Assembly: GCA_024434165.1 (NCBI GenBank)
Contig: QMIW01000021.1
Span: forward strand, 1 to 64,000
Length of the DNA stretch: 64,000 nucleotides
Direction: 5' to 3'
Origin: Chloroflexota bacterium
Lineage (GTDB): Bacteria; Chloroflexota; Anaerolineae; Anaerolineales; Villigracilaceae
Under the pieces are notes generated by a model. It was not told the DNA's origin. It did no database searches and was given only the letters and a program-made list of their open reading frames with translations. This document shows positions 34,307 to 42,635 of this stretch, piece after piece (within the stretch, counting starts at the first letter, position 1; each line of letters starts with the position of its first letter). The translations under genes were made by a program, and so were the position numbers.

Positions 34307-34957
34307 ATGACAACCAAATTTACCTCCATGATTGTTTTGATTTTGATCGCAGCTGCCGTGATCGCAGGCGCAGCGTTGTGGGATCAACTGCCGGAGCAGA
34401 TGGCATCACACTGGAATGTCAACGATCAAGTGGACGGGTACATGCCCAAATTCTGGGGGGTGTGGATGATGCCGCTGGTCACTCTGGGGATGTTCGGACT
34501 CTTCCTGCTCGTGCCAGCCATTGACCCGCTGAAGGCAAACATCGCCAAGTTTCGCGGCGTGTTCAACCTATTCATCCTGCTCATCATCGCCTTCATGCTC
34601 TACATGCACGGGCTGACCCTTGCCTGGAATCTCGGCTACCATAATTTCCGCATCAGCGCCGCCATGCTGCCATTCCTCGGCATCCTGTTCATTTTCATCG
34701 GATACATGCTGAGGCAGGCAAAGCGCAACTGGTTCATCGGGATCCGCACCCCCTGGACTCTCTCCAGCGATACCGTTTGGGACAAAACGCATCGCCTTGG
34801 CTCGGTGCTGTTCATTGCATCGGGAGTCTTAGCCTTCGCTGGGAGTTTCTTCGGCGGGATGACCGCCTTCTGGCTGATGTTCATTCCGCTGATGGGATCG
34901 GCGTTATTCCTGGTGGTGTATTCGTACATGTTGTATCAACGTGAAACAAAGGCTTGA
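34307..34957 (+). CDS. SdpI-family membrane protein (DUF1648 + SdpI)
   Basis: The 216-aa protein has about six membrane helices. The N-terminal DUF1648-like part has PEQMASHWNVNDQVDGY, and the C-terminal SdpI part has IGIRTPWTLSSDTVWDKTHRLG, the diagnostic motif. In Bacillus, SdpI protects against the SdpC toxin and holds its repressor at the membrane. Here no toxin gene is recognised nearby; the GntR gene could be the partner repressor. Confidence 0.9.
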   Translation: MTTKFTSMIVLILIAAAVIAGAALWDQLPEQMASHWNVNDQVDGYMPKFWGVWMMPLVTLGMFGLFLLVPAIDPLKANIAKFRGVFNLFILLIIAFMLYMHGLTLAWNLGYHNFRISAAMLPFLGILFIFIGYMLRQAKRNWFIGIRTPWTLSSDTVWDKTHRLGSVLFIASGVLAFAGSFFGGMTAFWLMFIPLMGSALFLVVYSYMLYQRETKA

Positions 34958-34970
34958 CGCGCAAAACGCG

Positions 34971-34986
34971 CGTTTCATGTGAAACA
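34971..34986. other. parS-like site 2
   Basis: CGTTTCATGTGAAACA matches 14 of 16 bases of the parS consensus. It is 726 bp from site 1. The sequence between the SdpI-like and DUF4177 genes is short, so the site lies close to the downstream ribosome binding site. Confidence 0.65.
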
Positions 34987-35000
34987 AAAAGGAGGCAGCC

Positions 35001-35231
35001 ATGGCGGATGAACTTCAAAAATGGGAATACCGCGTGCAGACCGTCGGTGGATTTTTCAGCGGCGTGAAGGCGGAGGTGCTGGAGCAACTTCTCAATGAAT
35101 GGGGCGAAGAAGGCTGGGAAGTTGTTTCCACACACATTCTGGAAAACCAGAACAAGATCAATGTGATCGCCAAACGCCCGCTCACACGCGAAACGATACG
35201 GCGGCGCTCGATGCCGCAATATAAAATTTAG
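35001..35231 (+). CDS. DUF4177 family protein
   Basis: The 76-aa protein has the DUF4177 core WEYRVQTVGG ... LLNEWGEEGWEVVSTHILE. Function is unknown; members are often found near membrane and stress genes. AAAGGAGGC precedes ATG. It is the fourth gene of the GntR-led group. Confidence 0.85.
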   Translation: MADELQKWEYRVQTVGGFFSGVKAEVLEQLLNEWGEEGWEVVSTHILENQNKINVIAKRPLTRETIRRRSMPQYKI

Positions 35232-35279
35232 GTGAAAAGCCTTGTCTGATTACCCTCGTTTATAGAGTTGTCGTGAAAA

Positions 35280-35298
35280 CGTCAGCAAACTGCTGACG
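35280..35298. repeat. Short palindrome CGTCAGCA-AAC-TGCTGACG
   Basis: An 8-bp stem with a 3-base loop between the DUF4177 and CPBP genes. It resembles the inner hairpin at 22344-22359 and is probably REP-like; no T-run follows. Confidence 0.6.
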
Positions 35299-35325
35299 CT
35301 AAAGTAATTCGTATGGAGAGAAAAC

Positions 35326-36243
35326 ATGCTTGAAAGAAAATCCCTCACCTGGTTTTTGGTCATCACATTTCTGTTTTCGTGGACGTTGTTTCTCGCCCCG
35401 CTTACGCTGGGTGAGATGGATGCCGCGACAAAACAACTGGCAATAACGGGATTATGGTCGCTGGGCATGTGGGGACCGGGCATTGCCGCCATTCTCGTCA
35501 CCTTGCTTGTGGCAAAGAAGCCTTTTGGCAGTTTGCGGTTGAACACCCTGGGACCAAAACGTTTCTATCTTTGGGCGTGGCTGTTGCCGATTGTGTTAAC
35601 CCTCATTGGCGGACTGTTCACCCTGTTGTTTGGCATCGCAAAACTGGATTTGAATTTCACAATGATTCGCACAGCAATGGAATCCGCGCCGGGCGGAAGC
35701 GAAGTTCCCGCAAATATCGTTGTGGCGCTCCAGGTACTGTTTGCGATCACGCTGGCGCCGTTGATCAACATGTTGTTCACAATGGGAGAAGAATTGGGCT
35801 GGCGCGGTTTTTTACTCCCGCTGTTGATGCCGCTCGGTCAATGGAAAGCCATTTTGTGGAGTGGATTCATTTGGGGTGTGTGGCACGCGCCTGTCATCGT
35901 GCAGGGACATAACTATCCGGGCTATCCCATCCTCGGAGTGTTCATGATGATCATATTCTGCATTTTACTCGGCACGATCATTTCATGGATGTATTTGAAC
36001 ACGAAGAGTCCCTGGGTGGCGGCGTTGGCGCACGGGTCGGTCAATGCGGTTGCGGGATTGCCAATCATGTTCTTTGAGCCGGGATTCGATATGGCGTTTG
36101 GCGGAACACTCGCTGCGCCAACAGCATGGATTGGTATGGCAGTGTTTATTGCATGGCTTGTTTGGACGAAGCGGCTCCCCGTGCAGAATCAAGCCGGGGA
36201 GCAGGAGCAGGCATCCCCGAAGGATGAGGCGAAGATAAATTAG
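35326..36243 (+). CDS. CPBP intramembrane metalloprotease
   Basis: The 305-aa polytopic protein has the CPBP/Abi motifs: Glu155-Glu156 with Arg160 in MGEELGWRGF, His187 in WGVWHAP, and a later His in AHGSVNA. These residues form the intramembrane active site. Substrates are unknown; relatives process prenylated proteins or act in bacteriocin self-immunity. It ends at a bidirectional terminator. Confidence 0.92.
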   Translation: MLERKSLTWFLVITFLFSWTLFLAPLTLGEMDAATKQLAITGLWSLGMWGPGIAAILVTLLVAKKPFGSLRLNTLGPKRFYLWAWLLPIVLTLIGGLFTLLFGIAKLDLNFTMIRTAMESAPGGSEVPANIVVALQVLFAITLAPLINMLFTMGEELGWRGFLLPLLMPLGQWKAILWSGFIWGVWHAPVIVQGHNYPGYPILGVFMMIIFCILLGTIISWMYLNTKSPWVAALAHGSVNAVAGLPIMFFEPGFDMAFGGTLAAPTAWIGMAVFIAWLVWTKRLPVQNQAGEQEQASPKDEAKIN

Positions 36244-36269
36244 AACATTTGTTCTGTTTGGCAAATCAA

Positions 36270-36302
36270 AAAATTGGGCGATTCACCATCGCCCAATTTT
36301 TA
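36270..36302. terminator. Bidirectional terminator
   Basis: AAATTGGGCGAT (36271-36282) pairs with ATCGCCCAATTT (36288-36299) with A-run before and T-run after. It serves both the CPBP gene and the convergent PEP/pyruvate-binding gene, whose stop codon lies in its right edge. Confidence 0.9.
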
Positions 36303-38681
36303 TTCCAACCCCGTCGGCGCGGTGCCAGGGACTGAATCCTCTTCCTGCGGTTGCGGCAGCTCCCCAACCAGAAAAGCGGCGGCACGGCTCTTGTTCGCAT
36401 CCATGAATAAATTCATATGCGCGCCGGGACGATAATCCTGCACGGCGATCAACTTCAACGCCGCAGAGACACGCGGGTTTTCCACGCGGATGAATTCAGC
36501 CAGCCGGTTTGGCGTATCGTAGAAAAAATCACGCCTGAAGATGGTGTTGGCGTCATCGAGAAAGACCGCCAGCGGATAGATGTTCGCTTCCATCAGGTCT
36601 TGAAAGAAGTGCGTGCCAAAGGAAGGTTCCGGCGAAGCGCCCACCTCTGCGCCGGCGAGCTCGACCAATGCGCGCGCATTGTAAATATCGCTGTAGGCGA
36701 CGTGAACGCCAAGGTCCGGTGTGGATGTGCCCCAACGTCCCGGACCAACTGCGATAAAGGTTACATCCTTGAGCGCGGAGTTGAGTTGACTGATGGCGCG
36801 TTCCAATCGAGCGCGCTCCTCCTGCGATTCAAGACGAAAATATCCCTCGGACGGGACAAAGAGAACGTAACGAATTCCTTCCACTGCGCCATGCGGAACC
36901 ATGGTCTGCGAAGAAAAGATGATATTCCCCTCGTGCAGTTCAGCAGGGATTTGCACTTCATTCGCTTCCTGAATGTGACTTTGCGGGCGGCACTGAAGGA
37001 GAGTGATCTCCACATCGGGCTGGTCGTCGGGATTTGTGATGCGCACGGTGAACTCGGTATCCACCGGGGAGCCGTAATGCGTTTCGAGCAGGGATAGCGC
37101 CATGCGCATGGAAGCGGCAAACGGCGTTCGGGCAAGCAGACCGTCGAAGGTGATGACCATCTTTTCCAGCGGCGCGAGGCGGGACCGAATCGGCGTCAGA
37201 CTGCCTTCATCTTCCACCTGGGCAATGTACCGCAGGGGCGCGTAATCCGCATCCAAAATCCCGCGTACGGGGACCGTGACAAAGGCATTCCCTTCGAGGT
37301 CAATTGCATCCACGTATTGCTGGGAGTAGCGCTTGATGGTGCGGACATCCGACGAGGAATGAACGCGCGGGTGACTGAGCGCCACGAGACGCGGATAATC
37401 GTCTGCAAGCATGTCCACGGCGCGCGTGCCCAACCCCCAGACGAGACGCAGAAAGCCTTCGTCCTGTTTGATCTGCGGCGACCAGCGGTATAGATTGCGG
37501 CTGAACGCGACTCCCGCCGCGTGGGGGAAGTAATACCGCCCAACGGGCTCGCCCTCCACAATCTGGATGAGAATGCCGATTCGTTCGTCGTAATCCGCCA
37601 GGTCTTTGTGATGACGGTACATCAGCGCATCGGGATGCAGGACGCTGGCGTAGATTTTCGAAATGGCTTGGGTCAGCGCGGAAAGGCGCTGGTCGTGTTC
37701 TCCCCGATTGGGCAAAAAGACGCTTTCGTATTTCCCGGCAAAGGAGGTTCCAAAATTATCCTCGAGCAAACTCGATGAGCGGACGATCAGCGGCTGGCTG
37801 CCCGCCTCCATGAGAACACGGTCGAGGTTTTCGATGATTTCAGCGGGGAATTGCCCTTTGGAAAAATCCCTGCACAACCCGGGATAATCCGCACGCATCT
37901 GGTCTTCGGTCTTGTACTTCTGATCGTTCCAATGCACCAGTTCGTTGAACGTGAGGAAGTTATAGAACACATCCGAGCCGAGGTAATAGGAAACCGGCAA
38001 ACGGAAGCGGTCACGAATTTCCGGCGGAGCGGTCTCCTTGAGCACGCGCATGGCGAGCAGCATACCCGCCGCCTTGCCGCCGATCTTCCCGCCGCCGATC
38101 TTGCGCATGCGGATGTCGCGCAAATCCTCCACTTTGAACCACTGGCGCGCGATCTTGATGTATTTCAACTGGTCGCTGATCATGGTGCGGATGAGCACGG
38201 CTTTCAATTCCTGCAAACGCGCCTCGTACTTTTCGCGCTCCTGCGGGGGCATGGCTTCGATCATCGCCGCCTGCTCGAAGAGCATATCCTGCGGTGCGAG
38301 TTCGGGGTTGAACCAGATGAACTCCAGGTCGGCTTCCGCCCTGCCGCGTTCCGTCAGCATCCTGCGGACGATGTTCTCGAACTCGGAATAAGGCAGGTTG
38401 TACGCGAAATAAAAATCTGTCAACGAATCGCGCACGCGCAACAACCGCTCCTCCCATACATCCGACCTTTCCTCCTCGTACGGGTTGTGCAGCCCCTCGC
38501 GCGCCTGCGACTCGATGGCTTTCTGGCGGGCTTCCGCATCGAAAGCGGACTTTGTGATGATGCCGCGCGCGAACAACGCTTTGCGCATGTAGTGACGGAT
38601 GCGCCTGCTCAAAATGGGATATTGACTCAGGGCAAGCAGAATCTTGATGGCGTTGTCGGCGGAATTACTGGGGAAGGTCAT
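36300..38681 (-). CDS. PEP/pyruvate-binding domain protein (PPDK N-terminal type)
   Basis: The 793-aa protein carries a PPDK/PEP-synthase ATP-grasp domain (about 195-560): KIGGGKIGGKAAGM at the start, LIVRSSSLLEDNFGTSFAGKYESVF, and GIPFSRNL-like segments. The swivelling phospho-His domain and the PEP-utilising barrel of full PPDK are not apparent. An N-terminal helical region (1-190) and C-terminal region (590-793, with FIAVGPGRWGTSTPDLG) are extra. It probably binds ATP and phosphorylates an unknown acceptor. It lies downstream of dnaN, separated by a terminator. Confidence 0.82.
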   Translation of the reverse strand: MTFPSNSADNAIKILLALSQYPILSRRIRHYMRKALFARGIITKSAFDAEARQKAIESQAREGLHNPYEEERSDVWEERLLRVRDSLTDFYFAYNLPYSEFENIVRRMLTERGRAEADLEFIWFNPELAPQDMLFEQAAMIEAMPPQEREKYEARLQELKAVLIRTMISDQLKYIKIARQWFKVEDLRDIRMRKIGGGKIGGKAAGMLLAMRVLKETAPPEIRDRFRLPVSYYLGSDVFYNFLTFNELVHWNDQKYKTEDQMRADYPGLCRDFSKGQFPAEIIENLDRVLMEAGSQPLIVRSSSLLEDNFGTSFAGKYESVFLPNRGEHDQRLSALTQAISKIYASVLHPDALMYRHHKDLADYDERIGILIQIVEGEPVGRYYFPHAAGVAFSRNLYRWSPQIKQDEGFLRLVWGLGTRAVDMLADDYPRLVALSHPRVHSSSDVRTIKRYSQQYVDAIDLEGNAFVTVPVRGILDADYAPLRYIAQVEDEGSLTPIRSRLAPLEKMVITFDGLLARTPFAASMRMALSLLETHYGSPVDTEFTVRITNPDDQPDVEITLLQCRPQSHIQEANEVQIPAELHEGNIIFSSQTMVPHGAVEGIRYVLFVPSEGYFRLESQEERARLERAISQLNSALKDVTFIAVGPGRWGTSTPDLGVHVAYSDIYNARALVELAGAEVGASPEPSFGTHFFQDLMEANIYPLAVFLDDANTIFRRDFFYDTPNRLAEFIRVENPRVSAALKLIAVQDYRPGAHMNLFMDANKSRAAAFLVGELPQPQEEDSVPGTAPTGLE

Positions 38682-38741
38682 GGGAGGCTCGCTTTTACAT
38701 GCCAGACGACCAGGGAGATCATGTTGTGATTCTATAACAAA

Positions 38742-38771
38742 AATCCGCCAGAGGCATGGCTCTGGCGGATT
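38742..38771 (-). terminator. dnaN terminator
   Basis: AATCCGCCAGAG (38742-38753) pairs exactly with CTCTGGCGGATT (38760-38771). On the minus strand a TTTTTGTT tract follows, so it ends the dnaN transcript. Confidence 0.9.
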
Positions 38772-38784
38772 CGTTCATTTCAGT

Positions 38785-39918
38785 TTACCCCAGGTGCATC
38801 GGCATGATGACGTGCAGGAAGTTGTCATCGCCCACCGGTTTGACCACGCCAGGCGCGTTGGGAGCGGTCGTTTCCAGCGCCACGTTCGGCGTCTTGATGA
38901 CCTCCAGCGCCTCGCGCAGGAATTTGACGTTGAAGGCAATCAACACGCCGCTGCCGTCCACAGTCGCTTCCACGATGGTCTCATTCTTGCCAGTCTCTTC
39001 GGAGGTCGCGGAGATTTCCACTTCGCTGGGCTGCATCTCGCCGTTGGATTGCTTGATGTCCAGCCGCGCCACGTTCGAGCCTTCGCGCGCGAAGATCTCC
39101 GCCTGTTTACAGGCTTTAAGCAGCGCCGCTGTGGAAACCAGCGTGCGTGATTTGTAACTGCGCGGGATGATCTGGTGGTAATCCGGGAACGTGCCTTCGA
39201 TCAACTGCGAGACGACCTCCACATCCTTCACGCGGAAGAGCACCTGTCCGCGCTGCTTGGGCACCACCATGTAGATCGGCTCTTCCGGGTCGTGGGCGAC
39301 GCGCGCCAGTTCATTTAACGCCCGGGCGGGGATGATGATATTGATCGGCTGGGGGACCGCCTGCGCCAGCTGAGCCTTGCGCACCGAAAGGCGGAACCCG
39401 TCCGCCGCCGCCATCGTGACCTTGTCCTTTTCCACGTTCATCAGAACGCCCATCAGCACCGGGCGGGCTTCATCGGTGGAGGCGGCAAACGCCACCTGAT
39501 GAATCATCTCCTTGAAATCCGCCACGTTCAATTGCACCGCGTCCTTCATTTCGGGGGTCGGCAGGGGCGGAAATTCCTGCGAGTCAATACACTTGATGTC
39601 GTTGTTCGATGAACCGCTTTTTACATGCAGGGTCTGAGTCTTCACATCGAGCGCCAGCTGCACCTGGTCGCCGGGCAGCGTATTGACCAGGTCGGAAAAC
39701 GTCCGCGAAGGAACTGTCGTCGAGCCATTCTCATCAATGCGCGCGGGAATCCAGCACGTGATTCCCAATTCGAGATTCGTGGCGGAAAGACGCAAACGCC
39801 CCTCATCGGTGGCGATCAGGATGTTCGACAAAACCGGCAAAGTACTGCGCGGCGACACGGCGCGCGAGACGATGCTCAATCCGCGCGCAAGGTTTTCTTG
39901 AAGGACAGTCACTTTCAT
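38785..39918 (-). CDS. dnaN: DNA polymerase III sliding clamp (beta subunit)
   Basis: The 377-aa protein has the three repeated clamp domains (about 1-120, 128-250, 252-377) and the C-terminal MPMHLG in place of the usual MPMR(L/V). N-terminal MKVTVLQENLARGLSIVSRAV and AADGFRLSVRKA are diagnostic. It tethers polymerase III, encoded by dnaE in this window. In many bacteria dnaN is next to dnaA at the origin; here dnaA is absent and the candidate oriC is 17-18 kb away. Confidence 0.98.
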   Translation of the reverse strand: MKVTVLQENLARGLSIVSRAVSPRSTLPVLSNILIATDEGRLRLSATNLELGITCWIPARIDENGSTTVPSRTFSDLVNTLPGDQVQLALDVKTQTLHVKSGSSNNDIKCIDSQEFPPLPTPEMKDAVQLNVADFKEMIHQVAFAASTDEARPVLMGVLMNVEKDKVTMAAADGFRLSVRKAQLAQAVPQPINIIIPARALNELARVAHDPEEPIYMVVPKQRGQVLFRVKDVEVVSQLIEGTFPDYHQIIPRSYKSRTLVSTAALLKACKQAEIFAREGSNVARLDIKQSNGEMQPSEVEISATSEETGKNETIVEATVDGSGVLIAFNVKFLREALEVIKTPNVALETTAPNAPGVVKPVGDDNFLHVIMPMHLG

Positions 39919-39961
39919 GGTTCATCGCCTCGGGTAAGATTTTTTGTGAGTATATCATTAA

Positions 39962-39988
39962 GTAGGTCACGCTTGAAGCGTGACCTAC
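39962..39988. repeat. Palindrome GTAGGTCACGCT-TGA-AGCGTGACCTAC
   Basis: A perfect 12-bp stem with a 3-base loop upstream of dnaN. The same sequence forms the outer arms of the in-frame insertion in dnaE at 5628-5693. Confidence 0.88.
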
Positions 39989-39992
39989 AAAG

Positions 39993-41909
39993 TTAGAATC
40001 CCGTCACCAGCGAAACCCCAAACATGATCAACATGAACAACAATTGACATGCGAACAACACCGCGAACGCGTATGCCACGTACGTCCAAACCGATGTCAT
40101 TCTCCGGGAGGATTGCGGGCGGATGTCCTGCCCTTCTGCCATTGCCTTCGCGGAATCGGCTGCCTGCCCAAAGTCGTTCATCCAAAATACGCCCGCCGCC
40201 TCGTCGTTGACCACGAGCCTGTTCCCGCGAAACGAGTGAATCCACGCCCGGACCTTTTCCGGCGTATTCACCGCCAGCGACCCGGGTAACACGATTGCAT
40301 CGGCTTGCGCGTCGGCAGGGATGCCATCCTCCACGTTCACCACTCGTAACTGCACTTTGGGCGCGCGCCTGGCAAACGCGGCTTTCATGGACTCGCCGAA
40401 CTTGCCGTCATGGTCAAAGATCAAAACGCGGAACTGCGCCTGCTTTTCCGCCAGCACATCGGCGCGCGCGGTGCTGTCCTTCCGCAAAGCGGAGAGGTGA
40501 TACAAGAGCAGCAACACGAACAGAATCAAAATTTGCAGGGTGTCGAGGATGGCGTCCGTGAAGTCGCCCGTCTCGCCGCCGAGCGCGGCATTGATCAGGG
40601 TGAAGATCAAACCGCCCGCCGAGACCATCCCGCCGATGACCGAGGCGAAGAGAACCAGGTACAAATAGAATTTTCGAATCACCGAACGGCGGGCGTGATC
40701 GCCGATTGTGCCTTCTTCCAATGCCTGCGCCTGCATCGGGCGCCACGTCATCAACCAGAGCGGGAGTCCCACCGCAAGCGCCGCCAGCGCGCCCGAAACA
40801 GGCGAACGGAATCCGCCGCTGCCCAGGTACGCCGAACCCGCGGCAAGGTCAATCACCACCGAAACCAGCGTGGCGACCGCTGTAAACGTCCCCGCCAGAC
40901 CCAGCAGGGAAAGGATGTAAAAATACAATCTTTGTTTGCCTGCGCGGCGCGGAGCGTTTTCATCGAAGGTGAATTGCTGGCTGAGCCATTTGCCGTAATA
41001 TGCCCAGATCACGCCGAACGGCACGCCAATCGAAATCGGACCGCCGATGTCCTGCACAAATTCCGCCCAGGTTCGATCTTCACCAAATACCTGCATGAGG
41101 ATCATGTAGATCAGGTTGCCGCCCGCGGTCAGGACGATGATCACGCCGCCCAGCGAAAGCAGGTAGAGAATGCCCAGGCGCAGATAAGACTCCCGCTCGG
41201 CAGAATCAGCCAGCCCGTCCTGCAAGATGCGCCAGGAGAAGAACCAGATCGGCGCGCCGATCACAAGCAGCGCAATCGCATTGACGATGGTCTCACGTCC
41301 AATCGCTCCCAGCACATCACCGGTGGATAAAGTAAAAGCGAAGCTCAACGCCTGCTGCGCGCCGTACACGGTCATCAACAAACCGTAGAGCATCCACACG
41401 AAGCGATAGAGGCGGCGGATCTCGGCGAAGTTCTCGGTCTCGGCGAGCGCGCGCCATTCGCCTTTGAGGATGTTCCAGAAGTAGGCGGCGATGAGCAGGT
41501 TGATGACGATGGCAATGAGGTTGTCCACCCACGTTTGCGAGCCGCCGACGATGGCGCGATAGGTGTAGAGATTCGCGGCGGAAAGGAAGGTGCGGTCTAT
41601 CAGCGCCAGGGTGTTTTGCACGACGGGGATGAGCGTGCCAAGCAGGATGCCGTACAAGAAAACAGCGCGCACCGTGGATGATCGTTCTTCATCATCTTTC
41701 GCGGAGGCGCGCTGCGCCCACAGCCAGTGGAAGAGAAAGATCGGCACACCAACGAGAATCAACGACAATGCCTGCGCCAGCGTGGAGGCGCTGTCCACGA
41801 CCTGGCTGGCGTCGAAGATCGAACGCAGCAAGCCGATGACGCCCCACAGCACCACTTCGATGCTGATGAAGGCGACGGCGTAAAAATAGAGTCGGCGGAT
41901 GGTTTTCAT
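39993..41909 (-). CDS. Large DUF5671 membrane protein
   Basis: The start at 41909 follows GGAGGT, giving 638 aa. About 14 membrane helices are arranged as repeated DUF5671-like units, each beginning with RRLYFYAVAFIS, YRFVWMLYG, QRLYFYILSLLG or RKFYLYLVLFAS. Between helices near the end a soluble segment (about 500-590: FRVLIFDHDGKFGESM ... LRVVNVEDGIPADAQADAIVLPG) looks like a divergent receiver- or Rossmann-like domain. Function is unknown. Confidence 0.8.
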   Translation of the reverse strand: MKTIRRLYFYAVAFISIEVVLWGVIGLLRSIFDASQVVDSASTLAQALSLILVGVPIFLFHWLWAQRASAKDDEERSSTVRAVFLYGILLGTLIPVVQNTLALIDRTFLSAANLYTYRAIVGGSQTWVDNLIAIVINLLIAAYFWNILKGEWRALAETENFAEIRRLYRFVWMLYGLLMTVYGAQQALSFAFTLSTGDVLGAIGRETIVNAIALLVIGAPIWFFSWRILQDGLADSAERESYLRLGILYLLSLGGVIIVLTAGGNLIYMILMQVFGEDRTWAEFVQDIGGPISIGVPFGVIWAYYGKWLSQQFTFDENAPRRAGKQRLYFYILSLLGLAGTFTAVATLVSVVIDLAAGSAYLGSGGFRSPVSGALAALAVGLPLWLMTWRPMQAQALEEGTIGDHARRSVIRKFYLYLVLFASVIGGMVSAGGLIFTLINAALGGETGDFTDAILDTLQILILFVLLLLYHLSALRKDSTARADVLAEKQAQFRVLIFDHDGKFGESMKAAFARRAPKVQLRVVNVEDGIPADAQADAIVLPGSLAVNTPEKVRAWIHSFRGNRLVVNDEAAGVFWMNDFGQAADSAKAMAEGQDIRPQSSRRMTSVWTYVAYAFAVLFACQLLFMLIMFGVSLVTGF

Positions 41910-41921
41910 GGATTTACCTCC

Positions 41922-42003
41922 GTCATTGCGAATGGCGTTTTGCGCCATGAAGCAACCCCCAGATTATGAAGGGGATTGCTTCGGGCTTCGCCCTCGCAAT
42001 GAC
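41922..42003. repeat. Dispersed GTCATTGCGA intergenic repeat, copy 2
   Basis: Ends GTCATTGCGA (41922-41931) and TCGCAATGAC (41994-42003) are complementary, and the interior (minus strand) shares CCGAAGCAATCCCC with copy 1. Confidence 0.85.
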
Positions 42004-42010
42004 AAGATGA

Positions 42011-42484
42011 CTACGGCTTATACGGCTCCTGATACCAGTTGAAATCCCAGAAATTGTACGGCATGGAGTTCAACTTCCATGCGCCGTTTTGCTTCACCAG
42101 CAGGGCGCGGTCGGCGTTCCCATAGCGGCTGGAGAAGGGGTCGGTCTGGGAATAATAGACGGTCAGCGAAACGATCGCTTCCGTGTCATGGATTTCCACC
42201 GAGCCAATCTCCAGCCCCACGTCGCCGGGGTTGACCATGCCGTTGAAAAACGAACGGCGGAACTCCTCATAGGTGGGCTTGTGTTCCAGGTCGGCAAGAT
42301 AACCGTACGCCTTTTGAAAATCCTTGTTCAACACGGCCAGCACGTAGTTATGCACCACACCATCGGGGGTCGTGTCGGCGACATAATCGCGCTGCTCCTG
42401 CCGCGTGAAGAACAACCCCAGCGCGAGCAGGATGAGCGCGCCGATGCCGATCAATATGCCTGTCAAAAAACGGTCTTGTTTCAT
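42011..42484 (-). CDS. Membrane-anchored NTF2-like protein, unknown function
   Basis: GGAGGTGATTTCC precedes ATG at 42484, giving 157 aa. One N-terminal membrane helix (about 8-27) is followed by an extracytoplasmic domain of about 120 residues with a pattern like NTF2-like folds (VVHNYVLAVLNKDFQKAYGYLADL ... WKLNSMPYNFWDFNW). Function is unknown. Confidence 0.68.
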   Translation of the reverse strand: MKQDRFLTGILIGIGALILLALGLFFTRQEQRDYVADTTPDGVVHNYVLAVLNKDFQKAYGYLADLEHKPTYEEFRRSFFNGMVNPGDVGLEIGSVEIHDTEAIVSLTVYYSQTDPFSSRYGNADRALLVKQNGAWKLNSMPYNFWDFNWYQEPYKP

Positions 42485-42635
42485 GGAAATCACCTCCGGT
42501 TGTCCGGTTTAACTTTACTCCAAATCCGCTCAATTCTCTACGTGCTTTTCACCGCACGTGTTGCCATGACGCCATACAGCACCCGCAAAGAAAACGGTAT
42601 ACTTGCCCCAATCTTTCCAGAAAAGGAGAACCTCC

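Noticed and set aside
34930-34949. Third parS site (TATCAACGTGAAACA)
   Set aside because: An extra base in the centre breaks the palindrome; only the right half matches.
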